From contig NZ_WOTD01000008.1 of assembly GCF_011516885.1 (NCBI RefSeq), positions 46,367-110,366 of the forward strand: a stretch of DNA of 64,000 bases, in the 5' to 3' direction. Origin of the DNA: Acetobacter lambici (GTDB lineage: Bacteria > Pseudomonadota > Alphaproteobacteria > Acetobacterales > Acetobacteraceae). How positions within the stretch are numbered: position 1 is the first letter of the stretch; the number at the start of each line of letters is the position of its first letter. Shown here piece after piece: positions 28,513 through 37,913 of the stretch. A program made the position numbers and the translations under genes. Below the pieces are notes generated by a model. It ran no database searches. It was not told the DNA's origin and worked only from the letters and a program-made list of their open reading frames with translations.

Positions 28513-29511
28513 TCAGGACGGGTTGATCACGTCTTCCGCATCCACACCCCAGATGGCCCGGCGGGGCACCCATCCGTTATATTGCTTGACCGAGACCTTG
28601 CACCAGGCCGAGCCTGCCGCACACTCCCTGACCGAACCGACTGTGCCCGGTCGCAGCACGGCCACAATGGCGGCATCCTCGCTCGCATTGGCGCGCATGA
28701 ACACAACGCCTGGCATTTTTGCGGCCTCCTGCACCGTGCCCGCACTGGCTATGACCCGAGCATCCATATGGCCCGAGGGCAAGGCTTTTTCACCATCCTT
28801 ACCGGCCTGTGTGGGAATGGGGGTCTCATCCCCCGGTGGTTCACCGGGGATCAGAAAATCGCGACCACCCGCCAGTGTTGCCTGCTGCATCCATCCTTTT
28901 TGCCCGGTCTGGTCTTCCACCAGACGCCAGACATCAAACTCCCGTTCCACCCGAACCGGCATACCCCGACGATGATACACCCACAGAATGGGAAAACGCT
29001 GCCCCGGCCCTGCGCGCATGTTCACCTCGTCCGAGCGCAGCGCGGCATAGCGCGGGAGCGGCAGACCGGTCACACTGCCCTTTGCGGGGTCGTTCTGCAT
29101 ACCGGCATCGGGGGCGCCCATATCGGGCGGTGCGGCAGCAGCACCTGCCGCACCCGCCGCCGCAGCCGTTACCGCGGCACCGGTTGCAACAGCAGCAACA
29201 TGGTGGTGCACAGCCGCATGGTGGGCTGTGCTGGCCTGTGCTGTGGCCTGATCGTGTTTTTTATGATGTTTGTTTTTTTTACCAGCCGCCGTAGCTGAGG
29301 CACCACTTTTGGCCGTAGCCTTGCTGCTACCGGCCTTGTGCGCCGTTGTGGCCTGTGGGGCCACCAGAGCATGTTTGTGGTGCTTATGGAGCGGAGGTGC
29401 CACACCATCGGCCGCAACACCGGCAGACGCCGTGATGCCAGAAAAAGCTGCCACACAGCCCGCCACGCAGGCAAGCAGACGAAACCGGAAAGAGGAGCGA
29501 GTGCACATCAT
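28513..29511 (-). CDS. Exported bacterial SH3-domain protein
   Basis: Secreted or periplasmic protein of about 333 residues. The N-terminus is a signal peptide (FRFRLLACVAGCVAAFSGI), then a long low-complexity linker rich in His, Lys and Ala (LHKHHKHALV and KKNKHHKKHDQ), then two SH3-like modules: DEVNMRAGPGQRFPILWVYH with VWRLVEDQTGQKGWM, and VFMRANASEDAAIVAVLRPG with WCKVSVKQYNGWVPRRAIWG. The pattern N-M-R-x-G-P-G with a later G-W-M or G-W-V is typical of bacterial SH3 domains that bind cell-wall peptides. I start at 29511, where CAGGGA stands before ATGATG, rather than 36 bases upstream. It sits between the DsrE-like gene and pyk. Role in the envelope is inference. Confidence 0.82.
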   Translation of the reverse strand: MMCTRSSFRFRLLACVAGCVAAFSGITASAGVAADGVAPPLHKHHKHALVAPQATTAHKAGSSKATAKSGASATAAGKKNKHHKKHDQATAQASTAHHAAVHHHVAAVATGAAVTAAAAGAAGAAAAPPDMGAPDAGMQNDPAKGSVTGLPLPRYAALRSDEVNMRAGPGQRFPILWVYHRRGMPVRVEREFDVWRLVEDQTGQKGWMQQATLAGGRDFLIPGEPPGDETPIPTQAGKDGEKALPSGHMDARVIASAGTVQEAAKMPGVVFMRANASEDAAIVAVLRPGTVGSVRECAAGSAWCKVSVKQYNGWVPRRAIWGVDAEDVINPS

Positions 29512-29645
29512 GGCTGCATCCCTGCCAAGAGAGCGCCGCCGGGGCAAGAGGCTGCGCGCACTTCATGCGCTGGTTTGCGCGGCACGCCAGAACAGGCATG
29601 CGCCACAACCCTGTTCAAACCTGCCTTTGCGTAATTCCGCACCCC

Positions 29646-30041
29646 TTAAAACACCAGTTGTCTGGCGGAGCCCGCCCGGTCAAAAAAACTCGGCAGGCCT
29701 GCGGTTTCAACCTCCACCAGCAGGTCCTGCGCGACCAGACCCATGGTTTTTACGCCGGAGTCGCACACCATGAACACGCAGCCCATATCCACCACCGCAT
29801 CACGCAGCACATCCAGCCCGGCCACCCCCGCACGGTCGCGCATTTGCGCGCCCTCGGCCTGCTCCAACCCGTTCCAGTCCCGGCAAAAGGCACAGACTCC
29901 TGCCCCCATGCCAAACAGCAGAACTGTCTGCCCCATGGCCGCAGCCGTAGCCGCCAGCATGTAAGCCGCGTGAATCCGCTCGTATCGGGCCTCCACAATC
30001 AGCAACGCCAGATCACAGGGGGGGGGAGAGGTCTCAGCCAT
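29646..30041 (-). CDS. DsrE/peroxiredoxin-like family protein
   Basis: 131-residue protein with the DsrE/DsrF-like alpha/beta fold: LALLIVEARYERIHAAYMLA (first strand and helix), MGQTVLLFGMGAGV, a CAFC cysteine pair (C-x-x-C), DRAGVAGLDVLRDAVVDMG, then VFMVCDSGVKTMGL and a C-terminal strand. Members carry sulfur on a cysteine or act in sulfur relay. The start at 30041 overlaps the moeB-like gene by eight bases and has GGAGGG ahead of it; an in-frame upstream start would extend 42 bases into moeB and is unlikely. The overlap suggests that an E1-like enzyme and this protein are made together. Which cysteine is active is not known. Confidence 0.75.
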   Translation of the reverse strand: MAETSPPPCDLALLIVEARYERIHAAYMLAATAAAMGQTVLLFGMGAGVCAFCRDWNGLEQAEGAQMRDRAGVAGLDVLRDAVVDMGCVFMVCDSGVKTMGLVAQDLLVEVETAGLPSFFDRAGSARQLVF

Positions 30042-30807
30042 GAGCGTGCCCTCCGCCGCAAACCTTACAGGCCGGGTCGGCACTCAGGGTCATGGTTGTA
30101 AACTTCATGCGTAGGGCGTCCCACATCAGCAATTGCCCCACACCGGAGTGACCAAGGCCAAGTATTTCCTTTAACGCCTGAGTGGCCTGCAAGGTGCCCA
30201 TAACCCCCGTGACCGCGCCAAATACCCCGGCCTCCCCACAACTCAGGCCAGATGCCTGACCATCGGTTGCGGGGTACAGGCAGTTGTAGCACCCCCCACC
30301 CCGTTCGGGGCTGAATGTGGCCAATTGCCCCTCAAACCGCTGCACTGCGGCAGAAACCAGCACTTTGCCCGCCCGCACACACGCGGCATTGACCACGTAG
30401 CGGGTGGCAAAGTTATCGCATCCATCACACACAAGGTCATACCGGCCCACAAGGCCATCGGCATTTTGGGCATCTAGCCGCACATCCCATGCCTCCACCT
30501 TGATTTCAGGATTCAGGGCCGCAAGCTGTTCGTGCGCGGAGTCCACCTTTTTGCGCCCCACGGCGCGCGTGGTGTGCAGCACCTGCCGCTGGAGGTTGGA
30601 CAGTTCGACCACATCGTCATCCACCAGACCGATTCGGCCCACACCTGCCGCGGCAAGGTACAACGCCACCGGCGCACCCAGCCCACCAGCCCCCACAACA
30701 AGCACGGATGCGTTCTTTAACGCGACCTGACCCGTGCCGCCGACCTCGGGCAACAAAATGTGGCGAGAATAGCGCTGGATTTCGTTTTCGCTGAGGTCAA
30801 GCTTCAT
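30034..30807 (-). CDS. moeB: MoeB/ThiF/HesA family adenylyltransferase
   Basis: E1-like enzyme that adenylates the C-terminus of a ubiquitin-fold sulfur carrier such as MoaD or ThiS, for molybdopterin or thiazole synthesis. 257 residues without a rhodanese domain. Motifs: NASVLVVGAGGLGAPVALYL (ATP site), RIGLVDDDVVELSNLQRQVLH (Arg finger and Asp), VCDGCDNFATRYVVN, the catalytic-cysteine segment GLSCGEAGVFGAV, and two CxxC zinc pairs, CYNC and CKVC. A C-terminal GGGHAHG tail follows. It overlaps the DsrE-like gene by eight bases. MoeB and ThiF cannot be told apart with full certainty here; no thi or moa genes are in the window. Confidence 0.88.
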   Translation of the reverse strand: MKLDLSENEIQRYSRHILLPEVGGTGQVALKNASVLVVGAGGLGAPVALYLAAAGVGRIGLVDDDVVELSNLQRQVLHTTRAVGRKKVDSAHEQLAALNPEIKVEAWDVRLDAQNADGLVGRYDLVCDGCDNFATRYVVNAACVRAGKVLVSAAVQRFEGQLATFSPERGGGCYNCLYPATDGQASGLSCGEAGVFGAVTGVMGTLQATQALKEILGLGHSGVGQLLMWDALRMKFTTMTLSADPACKVCGGGHAHG

Positions 30808-30998
30808 TGGTCTCTTTTACCCGCTACTGAACATCTGAACGGCCATATGGTGGCCATGCACGTTATGGGCGACCTAACGCCGTGTAACAAAGGTCATATT
30901 TTTGTAATAACGTATGGAACCGTACACATTATTATCTGGTTAGAAGAAGGTATCTGGTATATAAGAATTGCAACGAACGCATACGAGGAATGTGTAAC

Positions 30999-31619
30999 AT
31001 GACAACCTCCACCCAACCCGGACCCACAGTCCGGCCAGCCAGTCTGCCCCGCCACCAGACCGCGCGCCGGGTGTGTGTTGCCACGGCAGCCGCGTCGTTT
31101 GGCCTATATCTGGCCTCCCCCTTTGTTACGTTGTGGTCTGTCGCATCCGATTTGCAACACCACGATGCCACAGCACTTGGGCGCATGATCAACTGGGGGG
31201 CACTGGATGCCTCCCTCAAGCGGCAGACACTGGCTGGCCTGCACCTGAACATTCAGCCCGCAGCCGACGAACTGCCAGATTTTGGCTCGTCCTTTGCGTC
31301 CTCTGCCGTGTCCAACGCGGTGGATACCACGGTCACGCAGGCCAACCTTGGCACACTGATGGATGAGGCCCTGCCGGCTTCGGCCCCCGCAGCACAGCCT
31401 GCCACACCGTCATTCGCATCGCTGGCCACGCGGGCGTCTGTCCACTTCAACCGGCTGGACCAGTTTGTTATGGAACTGCCCCTGCCCGGCCATGAGCGGG
31501 AAACACCACTGCGTGTTGAACTGCGCATTCAGGGCTGGGGGTGGAAAATTACCAACGTGGAATTCCCCATGCGGCGGGAACCCATGATGCAGGCGTCGGC
31601 CACCCCCTCGAACGCCTGA
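30999..31619 (+). CDS. DUF2939 family membrane-anchored protein
   Basis: 206-residue protein of the DUF2939 family, of unknown function, common in Alphaproteobacteria. One N-terminal hydrophobic segment (about 27-47, with FGLYLASPFVTLWSV) anchors it; the family hallmark follows: YLASPFVTLW then a helix ending RMINWGALDASLKRQTLAG. The remainder is predicted periplasmic or cytoplasmic with a C-terminal RIQGWGWKITNVEFP. The ATG at 30999 is chosen over a codon nine bases upstream because GAGGAA lies nine bases before it. It is divergent from moeB across an AT-rich 191-base region and followed by a bidirectional terminator. Confidence 0.75.
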   Translation: MTTSTQPGPTVRPASLPRHQTARRVCVATAAASFGLYLASPFVTLWSVASDLQHHDATALGRMINWGALDASLKRQTLAGLHLNIQPAADELPDFGSSFASSAVSNAVDTTVTQANLGTLMDEALPASAPAAQPATPSFASLATRASVHFNRLDQFVMELPLPGHERETPLRVELRIQGWGWKITNVEFPMRREPMMQASATPSNA

Positions 31620-31642
31620 CACACCACCACATACACCTATAA

Positions 31643-31681
31643 AAAAAAGCCAGCCTTCCACCCCGGAAGACTGGCTTTTTT
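31643..31681. terminator. Bidirectional terminator between DUF2939 and DUF3126 genes
   Basis: AAAAAAGCCAG-C-CTTCC, loop ACCCC, GGAAG-A-CTGGCTTTTTT. Long stem with A and T runs, between convergent genes. Confidence 0.9.
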
Positions 31682-31696
31682 GTTAGAACCGCAACC

Positions 31697-31924
31697 TCAG
31701 GCGCGGGGGAGGTCTTCTTCCAGCACCACCATGTTCACGGCGTAGCTGACGTCACCATCCTCATCATCACGGTGGATGGTGCCGATCACTTCACCCTTTA
31801 CGGCCAGTTCAACCGACATGCCCGCACGCGGGGCCGGGTTGACGGTCAGTTCAGGCGAACCCAGCAGGCGGCGCAGCGCGCTCTGGAGGCGGGTGATCTC
31901 TGAAGCAGAGAGAGAAGCGCTCAT
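31697..31924 (-). CDS. DUF3126 family protein
   Basis: Small conserved alphaproteobacterial protein (75 residues) of unknown function. It reads MSASLSASEITRLQSALRRL then LTVNPAPRAGMSVELAV, GEVIGTIHRDDEDGDVSYAV and MVVLEEDLP; the RL(Q)xxLRxLLxxPxLxVxPxP and GEVIGxIxRDxEDGExSY patterns define the family. It starts at the ATG at 31924 because the ribosome site AAGGA directly abuts the upstream ATG at 31933, leaving no spacing for that start, but is well placed for this one. It stands alone, convergent with the DUF2939 gene. Confidence 0.85.
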   Translation of the reverse strand: MSASLSASEITRLQSALRRLLGSPELTVNPAPRAGMSVELAVKGEVIGTIHRDDEDGDVSYAVNMVVLEEDLPRA

Positions 31925-32167
31925 GTCATTCATTCCTTAGTCGAGCCAAATCACGCATCAGGAAAAACGGCGCACGGAGAATACCCGACCGCCCCAACAA
32001 CCGCAGGCGACCGTAAACCCGGCGTGCGCGCCTTCCGATCTGTTCCGCCCCCTATAGGCCATCCCGCTCTTGGGGGGCAACCTTTCGCACCCATGCCACG
32101 CCCTTGCCATGTCCGCGCCATTTTCCACCATGCAACTGTCTCTCTCACCAAGGGAGAAACCCACATC

Positions 32168-32686
32168 GTGCGACTACTGCGCCCACTCCTGTCTGCCCTG
32201 CTTGTCTGCCTGTCCGCAGGGTTGTGCGTTATGGCAACCCAGGACAAACCCCTCCCCCCAAGCATGCAGAGCAGCAGAACAGACCATGTGCTTTACATGG
32301 CAACGCATGATGGCGTGGCCCAGACCGCAACAGCACTCTCCCGCCCGCATGGGTGGGACGATGTGATGCACGCACTCGCACAGGGCAAGCCCGAAGCTGC
32401 GCGTATTCTGGCAACTCTTCTACCCAAGACCGATGCCAGCACGACCAGAACGCTCGAACACACAATGCAACGCCTTCTCCCCCGCCAGCCTGCAACGGTG
32501 CTGAGTGCAACCGAACCCAACACACAGGCTGCTGGCAGCACCAGAAACATCTGCTCCCCCACGGGCATGTCCGCCACATGGCGCAGGCAAGCAGAACAGG
32601 CTGTTACCACGGTGCACGACATCCGGCTGGCAACACGCACACAAACCTGCCTGCATACGCTCCACAACAGGGCACGCTCTGCCTGA
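32168..32686 (+). CDS. Hypothetical exported protein
   Basis: 172-residue protein starting with GTG at 32168, with AGGGAG about eleven bases upstream and a good signal peptide directly after (RLLRPLLSALLVCLSAGLCV). The mature part is mostly helical and polar, with two or three cysteines in the last third (NICSPTGM and TQTCLHTL). I do not recognise a family. A longer upstream start would place 48 unlikely residues before the signal, so the GTG start is preferred. It is followed by a 220-base AT-rich region and then the AlgE-like porin gene in the same direction. Real coding is likely but not certain. Confidence 0.5.
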   Translation: MRLLRPLLSALLVCLSAGLCVMATQDKPLPPSMQSSRTDHVLYMATHDGVAQTATALSRPHGWDDVMHALAQGKPEAARILATLLPKTDASTTRTLEHTMQRLLPRQPATVLSATEPNTQAAGSTRNICSPTGMSATWRRQAEQAVTTVHDIRLATRTQTCLHTLHNRARSA

Positions 32687-32906
32687 GTTGTATTTTTTCT
32701 AACAATATTTAGAAAAAATACCGTTCAATAAACAAAATTTCCCAATTTTTTTATCGAATACGTGTGGTGTATCCCGTATAAAGGAATGCACCACACGCAA
32801 ATGCGATATGACATAATCGCAGTTATAGCAATAATAGTAATATAAGTCATTCATTAATTGAATGAATTGTCGATCCTATAAAAATAACAAGAAGTGACCT
32901 CGGCCC

Positions 32907-34763
32907 ATGACCGTAATCACCGAATACTCCCCCGCAGAACTGGCCCGCGCCACGCACACGCCCCTGCCCGGTCTGCGCTGTTACGGCCCCGCCACAGCCA
33001 CGCGCGCACGCCTGCTGGCCTCGGGCTCGGTCGTGCTCTGCCTGTGGGCAGCCCCCGCATGGGCCGAAACCGCACCAAATGCCGCATACCTGCATATGCC
33101 GCATACGCCACCCACCACACAGCAGGCCACACCTGCCACCACGCCTGCCGCTGTGCAGGTTACAGGAGGGGCGCGTATTATTACGGTAACACCCCCGCCT
33201 GTACCCGCAGCCCCCCAGCCCGGCTTTTGGGATAACACCCGCCTGCTGCCCCCCCTGACCAGCCGCCCCGAAGCCTATGGCCAGCCACAGTCGCTTGAGC
33301 TCAAACCACTGCCCACAGCACTCCTGCATCAGGGGCCATGGGGGGTGTTCAACGCCAATACGGGGGCAGCCGCCGGGTTTGGCACCGTGGGGTATTATGC
33401 CGTGTCCCGCTGGGCGGAGGACTGGTCCAGCCTACGCGACAAGCGCAACCGGCTGGATGCCATGGATGCGCTCAAATACATTCCGTTCAACACGGATGGC
33501 GATATTTACCTGACGTTAAGTGGCAACTTCCGCCAGCACAATTTTTATGACCAGCGCGCAGGCTTTGGCGCGACCAAAAAAGACCCCGCCTACCGCAACA
33601 ACTTCCGCTGGAATGTGGGGGGAGACCTGCATCTGGGTGAACATGTGCGCCTGTATGGGGAACTGATGAGCGGTCAGGCTGCGGGTGTGAACTATTATGG
33701 CTATGCCGGGGGCCGCTGGCGCAGCAGGCTGGACGCGCAGCAGGCGTTTGTGGAAGTGCGCGGCAAGGTGCTGGATGCAACCGTAGGTGGTATGGCGGGG
33801 CGCATGACCTTTCTGGACGCGCCACCCTACTTTACCGCAGGCAGCGTGTACCCCTCCCTGCCGTATTCGTGGAATGGCCTGCGTGGATATGCGTTCTGGA
33901 AAAACTTCCGCATAGACGGGTTTTACCTGACCCTGACCAACAACGCGCCTGCCGCCATGTTCCACGATCAGGTTGGCTGGAGTTCGCGCCTGTTCGGGGC
34001 CTATACGTCCTATGCCGTGCCCAGCTTCAAGTTCATGGGCCGCAACAGCCAGATTTTTGTGGATACGTTCTATCTGGGGACCATTCTCTCCAAGAGCAGC
34101 CTGCCCACTCTGGCGGGAGGTTCCATTGCTGGCTCCACCCACCGCGACACACCGGGCACGCGCATATGGGGCAATGCCGGCCCACTTGAATTTTCGGTTG
34201 GGGCCATGTGGCAGGGGGGCGAATTCCGCGCGGCCAAAAACGGACCATCACGCCCTGTTTCCGCCTATGCCATTGACGCAACACTCTCCTGGCGGTTTGC
34301 AAAGTGGCCCGGCCACCCGGCCATTGGCATACAGGTGGACGATGTGTCTGGCGGGAACATGAACAAGAATCAGAACAGTTCGTGGGGCAGCTTTCTCTCC
34401 CCCTTCGTGCCCAGCGCCTACTACCTGGATATGAGCACCTATCTTGGCCAGTCCAACCTGATTGACGTCGGCCCCATTGCCACCATTGCACCGACCCCCA
34501 ACACCACCCTGCTGCTCAAGGTGCCAGCCGTATGGCGCAACAGCCGACAGGACGCCATTTACGCCAGTGGCACCGCCTTTTACGCCTACCGCCCACACGG
34601 GGCCTACACGGCCACCATGCCGCAGGCCAGCTTTACATGGCGGGCCACACGCCACATTACGCTTGGCATTGACGGAGAATATATTTTTGCCTCGCGCAGC
34701 ATGATAGACGCCGGAGCCTCTTCTGGCGCCTTTGTGCAAAGCAACATTGAACTGACCTTCTGA
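32907..34763 (+). CDS. AlgE-like (alginate export family) outer-membrane porin
   Basis: 618-residue outer-membrane beta-barrel. A signal segment at about 34-53 (LLASGSVVLCLWAAPAWA) follows an unusually long N-region, then a Pro/Ala/Thr-rich linker, then the barrel with repeated amphipathic strands. Family-like segments are FNTDGDIYLTLSGNFRQHNF, RNNFRWNVGGDLHLGEHVRL, LDAQQAFVEVRGKVLDAT and GMAGRMTF, and it ends in F (IELTF) as outer-membrane proteins do. In acetic acid bacteria, AlgE-family porins are thought to pass sugars or acids. The substrate is not readable from the sequence. The gene is preceded by a 220-base AT-rich promoter region. Confidence 0.8.
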   Translation: MTVITEYSPAELARATHTPLPGLRCYGPATATRARLLASGSVVLCLWAAPAWAETAPNAAYLHMPHTPPTTQQATPATTPAAVQVTGGARIITVTPPPVPAAPQPGFWDNTRLLPPLTSRPEAYGQPQSLELKPLPTALLHQGPWGVFNANTGAAAGFGTVGYYAVSRWAEDWSSLRDKRNRLDAMDALKYIPFNTDGDIYLTLSGNFRQHNFYDQRAGFGATKKDPAYRNNFRWNVGGDLHLGEHVRLYGELMSGQAAGVNYYGYAGGRWRSRLDAQQAFVEVRGKVLDATVGGMAGRMTFLDAPPYFTAGSVYPSLPYSWNGLRGYAFWKNFRIDGFYLTLTNNAPAAMFHDQVGWSSRLFGAYTSYAVPSFKFMGRNSQIFVDTFYLGTILSKSSLPTLAGGSIAGSTHRDTPGTRIWGNAGPLEFSVGAMWQGGEFRAAKNGPSRPVSAYAIDATLSWRFAKWPGHPAIGIQVDDVSGGNMNKNQNSSWGSFLSPFVPSAYYLDMSTYLGQSNLIDVGPIATIAPTPNTTLLLKVPAVWRNSRQDAIYASGTAFYAYRPHGAYTATMPQASFTWRATRHITLGIDGEYIFASRSMIDAGASSGAFVQSNIELTF

Positions 34764-34930
34764 CCCGCTTTGGTGCAGACAAATACCCGTGAGCATCGTA
34801 TGTGCACAAAGGAGCGGAGGAACGTGGCCAGCCCACGTACCCTCCGCCCTTGACCGCTCAAGAGGGAACGCCTGACCACTCCCATGATCCGTGGCGTAAC
34901 CTCCATGACCCTCCGGGAGAGACAGGACGC

Positions 34931-36892
34931 ATGGCCAGCGCAAACCCCCAACGGGAACTGACACTCCGTGGCCTTGTGCTTGGCGCGCTTATTACCGTCG
35001 TTTTTACCGCGTCCAACGTTTATCTGGGTCTGCGGATCGGGCTTACATTTGCCTCCTCCATACCTGCGGCTGTTATTTCCATGGCTGTGCTGCGCCTTAT
35101 GGGTGGGGGCACTCTGCTCGAGAACAACATGGTGCAAAGTCAGGCTTCCGCTGCGGGCACCCTGTCGTGCGTGTTTGCGACCTTTCCGGGGCTGATTATT
35201 GCAGGGTTCTGGACGCACTTTCCCTTCTGGCAGACTGCGGGTCTGTCCTTTGCCGGTGGGGTGCTGGGAGTGCTGTTTACCATTCCACTCAGGCGTGCGC
35301 TGGTCACGCAGAGCAATCTGCCGTACCCCGAAGGTGTTGCCGCAGCCGAAATTTTGCGCGCAGGAGCGGATAAGGGCAACCAGCGCGGCCTGCAAGCCCT
35401 GATCAGAGGCGGGATGCTGGCCTCCCTCTTTTCCTTTTTTAGTGGCGGTTTGCGGCTGCTGGGCGATGGGCTGAGCCTGACCGCCAGCGCAGGCAGTGCT
35501 GTCTTTCAACTCAGTGCTGCTTTTTCCCCCGCCCTGATCGGCGCCGGGTATCTGGTCGGGCTGAGCGGGGGCATGGCCATGCTTACCGGCTGCATTCTGG
35601 CATGGGGTGTGGGTGTGCCGTGGCTGACCGGCACATTGCCCAACCCGCTGCACCTGCCCCCAGCACAGTTTGCACAGGACATATGGCTGCACAGGGTTCG
35701 CTTTGTGGGGGCTGGCGCCATTGCCGTTGCCTCCCTATGGACCCTGATCGAGCTTATGCCCCCCGTGCTGCGCGGCATACGCACCATGCTGCAACGTACA
35801 TCGGGGCTGACCACCACTACGGAGCGTGATCTTTCGGCCCGCACCATGGGGTGGCTGCTTGGCCTGTCCATGCTGTTGCTGGCTGGTTTTTTTGCCGCGT
35901 TTCTGGCTCCTGTGGCACATGGGTTCTGGCCTGTTGTTGGAGCCGCCGTGCTGTTCTGCATTGTGTTCGGTTTTATTATGGCCGCAGCCTGCGGGTACAT
36001 GGCCGGTATTGTGGGGTCATCCTCCTCCCCCATTTCCGGCATTATCATTATTGGCGCCGTGCTGTGCGCCCTGATGATTCTGGGGCTGGAAGCACTGGGC
36101 CTGACACCAGACGCCATGGCAGCAGACGGCCAAAAACTGGCAACGGCGTTTACCATCCTTCTGCTCTCGGCCATTACGGCCACTGTCGCCATTTCCAACG
36201 ACAATCTGCAAGACCTCAAGACCGGCCAGCTTGTGGGGGCCACCCCGTGGAAGCAGGAAGTGGCACTGATAGCAGGCTGCCTTGTAGGGGCTGCGGTTAT
36301 TCCGCCTGTTCTCAACCTGCTTTATCAGGCCTACGGGTTTACGGGTGCCATGCCCCGTCCCGGCATGGACCCGGGCCACGCACTGTCTGCCCCGCAACCA
36401 GCCCTGATTACACTGATCGCCAAGGGAATTTTTACCCATTCGCTGGACTGGAGCATGCTCAGTGTTGGCATGGTGCTGGGGATGGGGCTGGTCGGGCTGG
36501 ACCTTGCCCTGCGCCGCCGGGGGCAGGCCCTGCCCCCCCTTGGCGTTGCCGTGGGGCTGTACCTGCCTGCCTCCGTCAGCCTGACCCTTGCCGGTGGCGC
36601 CATACTCGGGTGGGTGCTCAAACGGGTCCGCCACAAACGCCACCAGCAAAGTGCCACGGCGGAACAGGCCAGTGAGGACGGTGGCTCCACCGGCACCATG
36701 CTGGCCTCTGGCTTTATCGTGGGCGAAAGCCTGACAGGCGTGCTGCTGGCTGTTCTGTCTGGTGCTACGGGGCGTGACAATGTTTTTTCCCTCGCGGCTT
36801 TTGTGCCTTCGGGGGTGGCCAGTGTTCTGGGGGCACTGGCCTTTGCCGCTCTATGCTGGACTTTTGCGCGCAGAACGCTCCAGAGCCATTAA
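34931..36892 (+). CDS. OPT family oligopeptide transporter
   Basis: 653-residue inner-membrane protein with about 14-16 hydrophobic helices, the size of the bacterial OPT family that imports short peptides or metal chelates. The N-terminus has RELTLRGLVLGALITVVFTASNVYLGLRIGLTF, whose core NVYLGLRIGLTF is the OPT signature, followed by IPAAVISMAVLR, LPYPEGVAAAEILRAG and, later, DLKTGQLVGATPWKQE, all typical. I start at 34931 (MASANPQ), after GGGAGAGACAGGA; an in-frame GTG 129 bases upstream would add a polar extension without family support. The gene is followed convergently by a universal stress protein. Confidence 0.92.
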   Translation: MASANPQRELTLRGLVLGALITVVFTASNVYLGLRIGLTFASSIPAAVISMAVLRLMGGGTLLENNMVQSQASAAGTLSCVFATFPGLIIAGFWTHFPFWQTAGLSFAGGVLGVLFTIPLRRALVTQSNLPYPEGVAAAEILRAGADKGNQRGLQALIRGGMLASLFSFFSGGLRLLGDGLSLTASAGSAVFQLSAAFSPALIGAGYLVGLSGGMAMLTGCILAWGVGVPWLTGTLPNPLHLPPAQFAQDIWLHRVRFVGAGAIAVASLWTLIELMPPVLRGIRTMLQRTSGLTTTTERDLSARTMGWLLGLSMLLLAGFFAAFLAPVAHGFWPVVGAAVLFCIVFGFIMAAACGYMAGIVGSSSSPISGIIIIGAVLCALMILGLEALGLTPDAMAADGQKLATAFTILLLSAITATVAISNDNLQDLKTGQLVGATPWKQEVALIAGCLVGAAVIPPVLNLLYQAYGFTGAMPRPGMDPGHALSAPQPALITLIAKGIFTHSLDWSMLSVGMVLGMGLVGLDLALRRRGQALPPLGVAVGLYLPASVSLTLAGGAILGWVLKRVRHKRHQQSATAEQASEDGGSTGTMLASGFIVGESLTGVLLAVLSGATGRDNVFSLAAFVPSGVASVLGALAFAALCWTFARRTLQSH

Positions 36893-36933
36893 ACCGTAAA
36901 ACACAGTCTGCTTATGGCTTCCCCTAAATGCCG

Positions 36934-37743
36934 TTAATGCTGCAAAAGCACCGGCACACGGGGGTTGGACAGAATATAGTCTGTTACGCTGCCCACAAGC
37001 CGGCTGTAGAGCATATTGTGCTGGTAGCCCCCAATAACCAGCAGATCGGCATGGAATGTTGCGGCCATATCCAGCAGAGCCTGCCCGGCATTGCTGTTAT
37101 CCGCCAGAGGCTGCTGCACAAGTGTTACACCGGGCAGAATATCCAGCGGCAACGGGTCGGTAGCAGAAACAGCCACCTCCACGGCTTTTGCGGCCCCCAC
37201 AATGGAACGGGCCGCAAAAAAGGCACGACGGCAGGCGGGAGTATCTTTCCAGGCCAGAAAAACCCTGTCCCCGCTGGTCTGGTCCCAAAATGGGGGGACG
37301 AACAGAACGGGCCGCCCGGATTCAAAAATAGCGGCGCGGGTCGCCACATGTTTTTGCGCACTATCTCGACTATCGGGAAAACCCATAATCAGCAGATCGG
37401 CATCCTTGCCGTAGCCCGCAATAATCCGGTCCACCGTAATTTCGGGGTCCAGCCAGTTGACCTCCACCTTGCCCAATCGGTCGGCTGGGGGACCATATTC
37501 CTGCGCCAGCCAATGCTGGAAACGCGTATGCAGGGCATCGGCCCATTCCATCTGGTTGGTCCGCAGGGTCTGGGCCTGTTCATCTGAAAAGCCCATCCGC
37601 CCTAATATCTGGTCAGGAGGTTCACGCGCGGCCAGCACATCAATCCGCCGCATCCCCCGAATGCGGGAGAGAGCCTGCGCCGCCATACCCAGCAAAACCT
37701 CGGTCTGGTCCAACTGGCTGAGAATAACAAGGCACCGCTGCAT
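36934..37743 (-). CDS. Universal stress protein with two Usp domains
   Basis: Cytoplasmic tandem-Usp protein of 269 residues. The second domain has the nucleotide-binding pattern of ATP-binding Usp proteins, DLLVIGGYQHNMLYSRLVGS (G-G-x9-G-S), followed by VTDYILSNPRVPVLL. The first half has a divergent copy (DADLLIMGFPDSRD and RPVLFVPPFW). The start at 37743 has AGGGAGGG ahead of it and gives MQRCLVILSQ; a longer frame upstream is unlikely. Usp proteins promote survival under acid, oxidative and starvation stress by unknown detailed mechanisms. It is divergent from a hydrolase gene across 170 bases. Confidence 0.88.
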   Translation of the reverse strand: MQRCLVILSQLDQTEVLLGMAAQALSRIRGMRRIDVLAAREPPDQILGRMGFSDEQAQTLRTNQMEWADALHTRFQHWLAQEYGPPADRLGKVEVNWLDPEITVDRIIAGYGKDADLLIMGFPDSRDSAQKHVATRAAIFESGRPVLFVPPFWDQTSGDRVFLAWKDTPACRRAFFAARSIVGAAKAVEVAVSATDPLPLDILPGVTLVQQPLADNSNAGQALLDMAATFHADLLVIGGYQHNMLYSRLVGSVTDYILSNPRVPVLLQH

Positions 37744-37913
37744 GCGCCAACCCTCCCTGCTTCCAATAAACACGGAGCAGACTGTGGCACACATGCCCTC
37801 TCTCTGGAAGGTGAAGAAAAAACAGCCCCCCACCCCTCGCATTCAGCGGCAAAGCTGGGCAAAACTCCAGCACGCGCGCCCTTGCGCGCGACAGTAAAGG
37901 AAAGAGCAGAACA

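Noticed and set aside
34802..34930. GTG at 34802 as the OPT transporter start
   Set aside because: It would add 43 polar residues absent from the family pattern; MASANPQ at 34931 follows a purine-rich ribosome site.
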